This document shows positions 54,992 through 64,000 of a DNA stretch of 64,000 nt, one piece after another. The stretch comes from Triticum aestivum. Its lineage: Eukaryota > Streptophyta > Magnoliopsida > Poales > Poaceae. The notes under the pieces were generated by a model. That model had not been told where the DNA came from. It ran no database searches and worked only from the letters and a program-made list of their open reading frames with translations. Position 1 is the first letter of the stretch, and every line of letters begins with the position of its first letter. The position numbers and the translations under genes are program-made. The stretch spans positions 194,508,027-194,572,026 of the forward strand of contig NC_057796.1 of NCBI RefSeq assembly GCF_018294505.1, given 5' to 3'.

Positions 54992-56347
54992 TTGAAACAT
55001 ATTAAAAGTCAACTGAACCGTAGACATGCTAAATGGGTTGAATTCATTGAGACTTTCCCTTATGTCATAAATAACAAGAAGGGTAAAGAAAATGTTATTG
55101 TCGATGCACTGTCTCGTTGTTATACTATGCTTTCACAACTTGACTTTAAAATATTTGGTTTGGAGACCATCAAAGATCAATATGTGCATGATGCAGATTT
55201 TAGAGATGTAGTGCAGAATTGTAAAGAAGGAAGAACATGGAACAAGTTCGTCATTAATGATGGATTTGTCTTCCATTCTAACAAGCTATGCATTCCAACT
55301 AGCTCCGTTTGTCTTTTGTTGTTGCAGGAGGCGCATGGAGGAGGGTTAATGGGACACTTTGGCGTGAAGAAGACGGAGGACGTACTTGCTACACATTTCT
55401 TTTGGCCAAAGATGAGACAGGATGTTGAGCGTTTTATTGCTCGCTGCACTACATGTCAAAAAGGTAAGTCACGACTCAATCCTCATGGTTTATATATGCC
55501 TTTGCCTGTACCTAGTGTTCGATGAGAGGATATATCTATGGACTTTGTTTTAGGTTTACCTTGAACAAAGAAGAGGAGGGATAGCATATTTTTTGACGTG
55601 GATAGATTCTAGAAAATGGCACACTTTATACCATGTCATAAAAGCGATGATGATGCTAATGCTGCTGATTTGTTCTTTCGTGAAATTATTCGCTTGCATG
55701 GTGTGCCAAATACTATTGTTTAGATCGTGATACTAAGTTTTTAGCCACTTTTAAAAATGTTTTATGAGCTAAGTTGGGGACTAAACTGCTTTTTAGTATT
55801 AAATGTCACCCCCAAACTGATGGACAAACTGAAGTAGTCAATAGAACATTGTCTATTATGCTTAGAGTTGTTTTGAAGAATAACCTTAAAATGTGGGAAG
55901 AATGCTTGCCTCATATTGAATTTGCTTATAATCGTTAGCTGCATTCTACTACTAAGATGTGCCCTTTTGAGATTGTTATGGTTTCCTACCTCATGCACCC
56001 ATTTATTTGTTGCCTCTTCCATCTTCGGAGAAGGTTAATTTTGATGCTAAACAACGTGCTGAATTGATCTTAAAAATGCATGAGTTAACTAAAGAAAATA
56101 TTGAGCGCATGAATGCTAAATATAAACTTGCTGCAGATAAGGGTACAAAATGTGGTGTCTTTGCACCTGGAGATCTTGTTACATTTGCGTAAGGAAAGGT
56201 TCCCTGATTTGCGCCGGTCAAAGCTAATGCCACGTGTTGATGGTCCTTTTAAGATGTTAGAGAAAATAAATGATAATGCATATAAACTTGAGCGGCCCGC
56301 AGATTTTAGGGTTAGTCCCACTTTTAATATTGTAGATTTGAAGTCTT
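54992..56347 (+). pseudogene. Integrase and C-terminus, element D
   Basis: 54992-55525 ends RNase H ([17 protein letters not shown]) and starts integrase with its HHCC zinc finger ([10 protein letters not shown] ... [10 protein letters not shown]). The catalytic core at 55525-55980 is heavily mutated (stops near 55563, 55721 and 55938), but [16 protein letters not shown] is still recognisable. 56007-56355 retains ELILKMHELTKENIERMN, GDLV, RSKLMPRVDGPFKMLEKIND and SPTFNIVDLKS, the conserved C-terminal part of chromovirus integrases. The LINE cuts it at 56347; the last codons continue at 57602. Confidence 0.88.
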
Positions 56348-57601
56348 TTTTTTGAAAGATCCAGCCATAGCTGGCATTGATTTCATTAGCAGAGGGCGGG
56401 CGGGAACAAGTTTGATCAAGTGATCAGTGGGGTGAGATAGAAAAGGTACAGTTGGCCAGCCTAGTGGCTATGCTGGCACTGATGGAATGGGGATATCTCT
56501 CACGGCACATCCCCGAAGGGGTGCTCTATGCAGGCTGCTCCTGCGATTCTCCATTGTTCCATGTCACGGCGGCACGCTTCGATGATGGAGCGAGAGCACG
56601 GCGTCTCACCGCGGAAGGTGCATGCGTTACGCTCAAGCCATATGTGCCAGGCAATGAGCGCAAGAATGGATCTGGTGCCCTTCCTGTCTGTTGGCCTTGC
56701 CGCATCCGTGATCAGTCTCACTCTTTCCGTCGTCGTCGTTCCGGAGCTCCAGGTAGCGTGTGCCAGAGAGTGGCAGCCCCGCCAAGACGTCGCCATTGTC
56801 CAAGCCTGGATGGCAATCGGGCAGTCCCAGAACAGGTGGGAGGAGGACTCCAAATTTCGCAAGCAGAGTTGGCAGAAGTAGTTATTCTCCCAGCCACGCC
56901 GCTGCAGGCGATCGTTGCACCACAGTCTGTCCAGGTGGAGCATCCAGAGGAACATCTTGAGCTTCCTAGGTGCGCAGATTCGCCAGACGTCCTTGGAGGG
57001 GAAGGGTGCCATTGGCTCCTGGAATTGTGCCGCGTAGGCGGAGCGGGCGGAATAGTGCCCGGAGGTGCCAGCAGTCCAGCGGATTGTGTCGCTGAGGTCA
57101 TTGTTGATGATGATGCCAGCTCTCCGAATTGCCCTTGCAAGCTGGAGCACAGATGGCGCGATGCTGCTGGTTTCCCCGTGGCGGAGATCAAGGATCCACC
57201 GCCCGTCGAGCAGCGCGTCCCGGACGGACCTGTTCTTGTGGATGGAGCGGGCGAACAGGGTAGGGTAGTCCAGCCGGAGTGGCCTGCCGTCTAGCCAGGG
57301 ACTTGACCAGAAAGACGCCGTCTTGCCGTCCCCGATGGTGACCGCCGTGTTGGCAGCGAACAGGGCTCAGTCCTGCAGGTTGCATGGTGTGCCCGTGCCG
57401 ACCCATGGCCGCTCTGGATGGGTCCAGGAGAGCCAGAGCCAGCGCAGACGGAGGGCGCGCGCGAATTTGTCCAGATCATGGATACCGAGGCCTCCGTGGG
57501 GTTCCGGCGTAGTGACCGCGCTCCATGCGACCTTGCACTTTCCTCCGGTTGCTGCTTCGTCTTGTGCCCAGAGGAAACGACGTCTGGCTTTATCTACCTC
57601 C
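56348..57601 (-). mobile_element. 5'-truncated LINE, minus orientation
   Basis: The left end is a T-run (poly-A tail on the minus strand). The target TTGAAGTCTT is duplicated at 56338-56347 and 57602-57611, and removing the insert restores the D integrase tail. The minus strand keeps the last part of LINE ORF2: after the reverse transcriptase comes GDGKTASFW, DLSDTIRWT and the zinc-binding zf-RVT region (see next entry). It is about 1.25 kb, the usual fate of incomplete reverse transcription. Confidence 0.9.
56500..57150 (-). pseudogene. LINE ORF2 C-terminal zf-RVT domain
   Basis: This 216-codon open frame (open further upstream) carries the plant LINE zinc-binding domain (PF13966): APRKLKMFLWMLHLDRL, then NYFCQLCLRNLESSSHLFWD with C-x2-C and the final C after HLFWD. 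It lacks the polymerase part owing to 5' truncation. The + strand frames over this segment are shadows. Confidence 0.85.
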
Positions 57602-57738
57602 TTGAAGTCTTATTTGGGTGAGAAAGATGAGCTTTCGTCGAGGACGACTTCATTTCCATAAGGGGGGATGATGAGGATATCAATACCATTGTTACACCCA
57701 CAGCCCCCGATGTTATACATATTGAACCAATTATTAGA
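57602..57738 (+). repeat. End of D coding region and truncated 3' LTR
   Basis: Frame fragments SYLGEKDELSSRTTS continue the integrase tail. At 57669 the LTR start TGATGAGGATATCAATACC appears, matching 3612 onward for about 70 bases. After ATTATTAGAGCC it stops matching the 5' LTR. The 3' LTR is therefore truncated, and no target duplication for D can be read. Confidence 0.75.
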
Positions 57739-57739
57739 G

Positions 57740-57992
57740 CCCTCAAGCCACTAATCAATTTGTCTTGTCATGCATATCGAATCTTCAGGTTCTCGCTAAA
57801 CCACAAGCCTCGGCAACTAGAACTATGTGCAACAGTATTACACAATGGAAGGCCCTTCAGAATGGTTTGTCAAAGATCAATGTTGATGGTGTTGTGCAGG
57901 GTAATCAGCTTCAGCTTGGAGCGGTTGGTGCAATATGTAGAGATCAGAACAGGGTATATGTTTCTGCAGTTGTGACCAACTTAAGCTCGTGA
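57740..57992 (+). pseudogene. LINE RNase H-like fragment
   Basis: An open frame ending at 57992 contains LSKINVDGVVQGNQLQLGAV followed by GAICRDQN, the start of the RNase H-like domain (RVT_3, PF13456) that plant LINEs carry. It begins exactly where D breaks off, so it may be part of the event that truncated D. Without a tail or duplication it cannot be delimited. Confidence 0.6.
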
Positions 57993-58699
57993 TAACGAGC
58001 TACCCGGTGCTCGGGCTCCAACTTTGTATTCTCTCGTTCATCAATATATCTACAAGCATGACATAGAGCTATTATCATCAAAGAGCCTCAACCTACTAAA
58101 ACCACCGTGTGACAAGATTTCTTCATGCACCACTCATCTCTCTATAGTTCTTCATGACCCTTCACTCAATCGTAAAAGCGACTCTGAATCGATCGTCAAC
58201 AATACTGCACAAGATAAACAATATCCAATCCTGTCAAATTTTCTCACACGGGGAGAGGGCGTGTGGCCACATACGTGTATCTGTCACGGAACTACAAACA
58301 TATAACACACCAGTACGCCAAAGAGGAGTCTTTTCGTATCTTTGTGACATATTTAACTTCCCCCGATACATAACAGTATGATATACATGCAATTTACTCG
58401 AGTGTCCATCCTAACTAAGATGCTGACTAGTTTTGAGAAGATAAAATGCTACAGTTACATTGGACCAAACCAAGTTCGTTTCTCTAAATCAAAAAAGGAA
58501 CAAAAAGAATTGAGCTAAAAGTTAAAATCAGGCCTGGAGCTTCACATGCCGATCAGCCTACCATCGGCTGCAAAGCTAAATTAGAACATCACATTTCCCC
58601 ATGGACATAATTTACAAGCCTTTTTACATCTTAAGTTACAGAAGCCAAGGGAGTATAAATCCAAGTAGCTCTCAAAACATTAACAACCCATTTTAGTGC
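57993..58699. other. 3' flank of the DP gene
   Basis: No gene or repeat recognised. On the minus strand 58400-58699 probably holds the 3' untranslated region of the DP gene; no clear AATAAA is seen on that strand. The rest is unannotated spacer next to the LINE fragment. Confidence 0.4.
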
Positions 58700-61600
58700 C
58701 TAGTGTTCATGCTTGACACGCCCTTTCAGTATCCCTGGAATAGGAGGTGAGGTTCGTGGCCTAATTCCATTTGGCCTTGCAGGTTGTGGTGATCGATGCC
58801 CGTAAACATTTGATGCACTTGAGCATTCAACCGCATTTGCAACCAGAGCCACTGTACCATCAGTTTCTTCTTTACCAGAGAACCCCATTGCTTTCAATAC
58901 AAAGGAATCATCGTGCAACTCAAACGGAGTGCTGCATTTTCAGAAACATACATGTCAGACATGGTTGCCGAAGGGTTTTCTTGTGCAGTTATGAGTTCAC
59001 AAGACATGATCTCAAATGATTCTGCATAATTCATTGATGCTGTGGGCTCACCATGTCGAGTACATAAAACACTTGCTTAAGAAATACTAGCAAGCTACCA
59101 TCTCAGAAAAAAGAAATAACAAGCTAAGGCCTATTCAAGGATTTTCATAAGAATCCTAACGAATTTTTCTATGTCACTTGTCTGATTAGTAGGATTAAAT
59201 CCTATAGGAATTTTTCTTAAAGATTACTGTACATTACATTTCATAATAACTATGCATCCACTCAAACCTTTTGAAAAAAATTATTTGTTTTAACTGTGAT
59301 CCAATTAAACAAGACAAAAATGCTGTAAGATCTAAATAGGCATGACAATGCAATCCGTGTTTTTCCTATTCCTGCGTTTTTAGAATCTTGCGAATCAAAG
59401 AGACCAGTGGTACTGCTGAGTGTTTCGTTTGCGACCAGATTGGACACCACAGGTTCCTCAAGTGGTCAAGGGAATCAACAGACATTGATTTCCAACTAAT
59501 GGATCATTATTTAGAATGGATGATCATACAACTGAAAAGTTACACTTCCCTTTACAAAAAAGAGGGACCCTTATTTAGAGTTTTTATCCAAGCTATTATA
59601 CAGAAATAATTAGAGATGCGTGTCCAGCAGAAAAGGTATGTCAAGAAACTTATGAAATCTACGTACAGAAAGAATGCAAAATAAGATCAGATTTGTGCTT
59701 AGCAACAGACACCCCATTTAACTGGGAAAGTGGACATGTTAAATCTAAGAAAATTTAGGGCAGAAAATTATAAGAAATGTCACTTATTACTAAATTGTTA
59801 GATGATTAGATCACTTAGCAAGATTCATCATGTCAAGGAACACATTGTAGAGTTAGTCTTTTACCTATTGAAATCAAAATGCACCAACTGCATATCTTCT
59901 GATATCTCCACTTCGACAGTTGCATGAGGACGTGTCTGTTTGCACAACAAAAAGAGGTCCTTGTCACTCACCGCCATGAAAATAAATGCTGGTAGCATAT
60001 ACATACTGGAGTTGGGAAAGCATTTTGTGGGACATATAATCGGTGCAAGAAAAGACAAATGCAGAACCACAAGGGTTGACACGATGGTTCACATGCTTAA
60101 ATTAATAACTCAACAAAAAAGAATCAATTCATAGCCATCTAAGAATGTACACTTACAATGCAATACTGCTCCTACAATTATGAATATGTAGTTCTGTTGG
60201 CCACAGGTCCATTTTGGCCACACCCAAATATAGAATCAGGATTATGAGAACAGAACGTGGAGCTGTTGTCCAGATGGTCGTGTAATAAAAGCCCTAAAAA
60301 CTGGCTGGGTGAAAGTTACAGGCCTCGACCGGAAGCTAGGAACTTAATATAAAATCTGAGTGGATTTCGTTTTCTTTCTATTTGTTTGTTCTCAAGGTTA
60401 GAACTTTGCTCCACCTTGCATTATTAATACCTATGCAGTCCATGCAAAAGAACAGCAAAAATTCCATTGCAAGAATTTACTATAGCACCCACAACCCATT
60501 GATAATCCATGAATCAAATGGTATTGACTGGTTAACACTTAACCCTACTCAGAATTCACCTCCTTTGCTGCAGGTTCCTCAATTATGATAATCCAAGTCC
60601 AAACCTCGAAAAAAGGGATGCTCCTTTGAATGTTCGTGGTGGAGAAAAAACTAGGACTAGAAAGGGTTATAACTTGCATGGATGAATTTGGTTGACAACC
60701 TCACTTTGCCAAATCTAATTTAGTAAAATGTGGTAAGCCACATCTTGTGTGGTAAAGAAATTGTATACCGCAGTTTAGGCAGACTATGGCCAGAAAAAAA
60801 AACATATGTCAACTGCCTAGAGGTACGAAAGTGTAACATGCCACCATTGTGGTAGAGAACCAAACAGATGCCACGAAAGTCAAGTGCGCACAACTTGAGG
60901 TAGCAATGTGAATGAACAAAGCATGCCCACAGCTCCAAAAGGGAAGCAGAGAGTTTCTTGTTCGAGTTCACAGAAAATCAAAATTCTGCTAAGCACAATA
61001 AGCTCCAAAGTGACTTAAAATGTACAATAGCAACACAAGTTAGCTAGATCATCAGCTTTAGCATTTGAGTATAATGACATGATTAACTTCATTTTAAGCC
61101 CACATATCAATTACAGGATACAATTTTGCTTACCTGAACCAATATGAATGGCAGGGCCACTCCGCCAGATGGAGCATCTCCCGAACCATATAGCTGCTCA
61201 TTTCGCTCTACCAAATTTTGGAGGCCCACATACTTAAATACAGAAAAGTAGAAGAAAAATACATGGTTAACACATAGATATTAATGATACCTTTCCGTAC
61301 AATATACTCCAATCTTCTGATATCAGACAAGAAATAACAAACTTCTGGCATACCACAACTTTAAAATAAGCCAGTATAGCACTATGATAACTTTAAAACA
61401 GATACATGCTTGCTAAGTGAAGCATTCAGCCCTACAATAAATCTAGCACACATACAGCAGTTGAACATTGCATCGATCAATTAAGCATGCACCATAAAGG
61501 CTGAATTGAAGATTAGCTGTTCTCCTAATTCTGCACCGATGCTGTGGCACAGAAGTGTACACGAAGGGATTCCCTATTGATATGGATGAATATTTCACTA

Positions 61601-63785
61601 TATAGGGTGAAAAAACTGAAACATTCACCATCACAGAACATCAATATGTCTACAAAAATAACAAGTGATCTAGAAGATGTATGAAACCAATTTCCTTGTC
61701 ATAACTTTAAAGACTGGGGATTACAGAATAATTCAAATTATCAGTTCACGTAAAAATGCCATATGTCCTTACTTGGTCTTGTAATTCCTGCAGATATGCA
61801 CTTTTCTTGTCAATTCTACCTTTCAGCCCAATGACCTCAGTCTGTAAAATGCACATGAACTTATGAAGGAAACAACCAAAAGGTAGAACAGTTACGTGAT
61901 TAGGGAACTTATGAAGGAAACAACCAGAAGATAGGTAGAACAGTTGTTAGGTACATGATTAGGGACAAACTTACCTTCAATTTATCAATATCACTCAAAC
62001 TTGTTCGGGGTAAGCCCTTCCACTGAATTTCCTTTTTATCTTTAGATATAATATCCATAGCCATCAGGACGTTTAGTGCATCGTAAACCCTTCTTCGTAT
62101 ATTTTTCTCATCATATTGTTGCTGAATTTTACATACAATCAGTACATTGCACATAACAAATAACTGACCAGAAGGAGTAGCCATATTTCTTAACTGTGTT
62201 GGGATTATCAGGATCTGGTGACCCAATATTACTATTTGGATCTGCAAACTCAGCTACAAGTTCGTCTGCCACCTGAAAAAGACAGGCCTTACATCGTATA
62301 AGCAATAGCTAAACTGCAATGCAAACAGGAAAACATGGCAGTGGTAGAATCATACTACATTAGCAAAGAGTATTTTCTTCTAAAAATGGTAATTGAAGTT
62401 TGCAGTTAACACACATTGTGAATACACATCAAGGAAACAGGGCTGTAGTCTCTCCAATCTTGACAGAATCCAAAGAGTAACAGAGGAATACAAGTACGAC
62501 AGGCTGCCTCTTCTCCTGAGCCTGATGTTCAGGATTCTAACACACTGTAGGCTTGATTTTTGCTTTACTAAATTATTGAGGTGCACATAACACAATTGGT
62601 TCTTCAGTTTCTTTCCTTTCTCGAGAAACCGGCAGGAGCTCTGCCTCTTACTAACTAAGACAAAACCGATTTGTTACAGACGCTTCACTTTATGAACAAA
62701 CAGGGGGAAAATGTTGCAAGGCATGTTGGACTGAACTTTATATGTTAGCAAAACAATATGAACAAAATGGATAGATTCAATCCCATCAATCAAAGATGAA
62801 CAGAGGAATGTCCTTTTAAATAGCTTTTGTCTTATACAAAGTAAAAGGAACAGATCGGCATAACGCGGATTTTCCACATTTTGTGACAAGTCAACATAGT
62901 ATGCTCAACTCAAATGAGCAAAACCAGTAAGGTTCATGTGTACAAAGCTTTAATCATGTTGACACAATAAATTTGAGTCAGAACAGATTCACTTTTTTTC
63001 TTTTACTAGACAAACAGAAATGTTAACTCAGAGATTAAACATCTAGCAATGCTTCTTCCAGCATTGGTAGTTCAGCAGACTCTGTTGTATCCTTTTACTG
63101 TGTACGTCTGTGTGATACACAAGCTAAGGGTGCCTCCGAACCGTATCATCATGTAACCCATAACCGGAAAAGGAATTGGTTAGAATAATAAGATGAGTGA
63201 CAATTGATGTCTATAGACTTTGGTGAACAAACTAACACAAGCCTATAGCATGACGAGGATCCATAATCACATAATAGTGGTTCAGATATCTGTGGTTACC
63301 TTTTTAAAAGTGTGGATGTACATTTGTATATTATATATATCCACACATCAATTATGCTAAAACAAGATAAGTTGCTGCATAGAAAGAAACAAAAAACAAA
63401 CACCTCATTGTAGGTTGTTCTCCCTTTGCCTTCAACTTTCTCACAGACTGAAAAGGACCAAATGAAACACTTCATGAGAACTTTTAACACTATATTTGGT
63501 CAGATATGACCCAATAAACTGGTTTCCTTAATAACAAATTAACAATGAACCAAACAGAGAAAATATCAATTATGCTTTTACATCAGAAAATGGAGTGAAC
63601 AGTATGTCATATGTATTCTGCATGCGCCCTATGAATCAGTATGCTTACATGATGATGAGAAGATGACTATCGCAGAGGTACTAGAGGAAAGAAGAGTATT
63701 CAACTCACCTTTCATACTGAATTGGCGCAATCCACGGTTACCTTTATCGGGACCTACTACGCGTGTTCCTTTCTTTTTCTTCTTG
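58700..63785 (-). CDS. DP: E2F dimerisation partner (DP) transcription factor, 3' part
   Basis: Eight coding exons in order: 63709-63785, 63404-63447, 62195-62272, 61975-62121, 61773-61841, 61134-61232, 59865-59935, 58700-58931; all introns are GT-AG and all phases join, giving 271 residues and a stop at 58700-58702. The DNA-binding winged helix begins RGLRQFSMK, continues [28 protein letters not shown] and [20 protein letters not shown] (the RRVYD DNA contact) and ends [11 protein letters not shown] coiled-coil dimerisation segment ([18 protein letters not shown]) and the DP C-terminal domain ([20 protein letters not shown]) follow, then a short variable tail. Known: DP proteins pair with E2F to control S-phase genes. 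The N-terminal exons are upstream of 64000. No disruption is seen. DPA or DPB type was not resolved. Confidence 0.93.
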
Positions 63786-64000
63786 CTGCATTGCAAATAC
63801 CATACAGCTATCTGTCAAAAGTGCACAGCTACTTGTAGATTTTAAGATAAAATAAGTAAAATACTAAAATTACGTACAAAATAATGTATTGCAATGACAA
63901 AGCAGAACCGCTGTAAAATCTTTTAATTCTGCTAATTTTTAATCAATTAAGAATAAGTGAAAAAGTCCAATCTCAAGAAAGAAAATAGAGAAGACGTCTA
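63786..64000 (-). other. DP intron, continuing out of the window
   Basis: The acceptor TTGCAATGCAG is at the left edge of this stretch (minus strand). The sequence up to 64000 is AT-rich with no exon visible, so the preceding DP exon lies further right. Confidence 0.6.

Larger units (their letters stand above)
3612..57738 (+). mobile_element. Chromovirus D (Ty3/gypsy), host of all central insertions
   Basis: This is an old gypsy element read left to right: 5' LTR, initiator-Met primer site, gag, protease, reverse transcriptase, RNase H, integrase and the start of a 3' LTR. Its own sequence survives in four blocks: 3612-6154, 26311-26855, 52811-56347 and 57602-57738. The gaps are the CACTA, the copia nest and a LINE, each flanked by target duplications. 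Many stops and frameshifts make it a relic. The polyprotein frame runs across the LTR start, and the LTR begins TGATGAGGACAT; both recall the centromeric CRM/Cereba lineage, but I assign that lineage only tentatively. The 3' LTR breaks off near 57738, so the element is truncated. Confidence 0.85.

Noticed and set aside
56452..57294. 280-codon + strand ORF over the LINE
   Set aside because: It is the complement of the LINE zf-RVT coding sequence, which has the recognisable motifs on the minus strand.
3592..57740. Element D as a tandem or circularly permuted gypsy, because coding sequence for the polyprotein end precedes the first LTR part
   Set aside because: The coding overlap starts at TGATGAGG, the LTR start itself, and the same start is found at 57669. 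A normal 5' LTR and a truncated 3' LTR explain everything.
1..64000. tRNA, rRNA or CRISPR features
   Set aside because: No cloverleaf-like or rRNA-like sequence was seen on either strand, and spaced identical repeats of CRISPR type are absent; the sequence is plant nuclear.

Overview
The window looks like a Triticeae (wheat, Aegilops or barley relative) nuclear chromosome segment. Two host genes with plant introns sit at its edges, and about 54 kb of nested grass transposable elements lies between them. The gene-like islands carry Stowaway, hAT and Harbinger MITEs. The basis is sequence reading only; no database was searched.

Left edge (1-3.6 kb): an intact two-exon alpha-expansin gene on the + strand with its TATA box, followed by a Harbinger-like MITE (TAA duplication), a hAT-like MITE (8-bp duplication) and retroposon debris.

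Centre (3.6-57.7 kb): one Ty3/gypsy chromovirus (element D; 5' LTR 3612-4527, truncated 3' LTR from 57669) was broken in three places. (1) A 20.15-kb CACTA DNA transposon (6155-26307, TAT duplications) lies in its gag. (2) A Ty1/copia Angela/BARE-type element (A, 26856-52805, CCACC duplications) lies later in gag. The right LTR of A was hit by a second copia (B, 34930-52374, TATAT duplications), and the right LTR of B was hit by a non-autonomous gypsy (C, 42897-51791). (3) A 5'-truncated LINE (56348-57601, 10-bp duplications) lies at the end of pol. Removing each layer restores the reading of the one below.

Two parts are unusual. The CACTA shows no recognisable transposase. Between its subterminal repeats it carries about 14.7 kb of minus-strand, gene-like modules duplicated several times, with a recurring 21-bp exon motif and consensus splice sites; I recognise no gene there. 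Element C encodes gag and protease on the minus strand, interrupted by one in-frame amber, and lacks reverse transcriptase and integrase. On the opposite strand it carries a five-exon gene whose exon phases fit exactly over about 870 codons with a single nonsense codon; its first exon resembles the plant 'putative gypsy type transposon' family (PF04195).

Right edge (58.7-64 kb): the minus strand carries eight 3' coding exons of a DP-type E2F dimerisation partner gene, with coherent splice phases and no transposon in its introns. Its 5' exons lie beyond the window.
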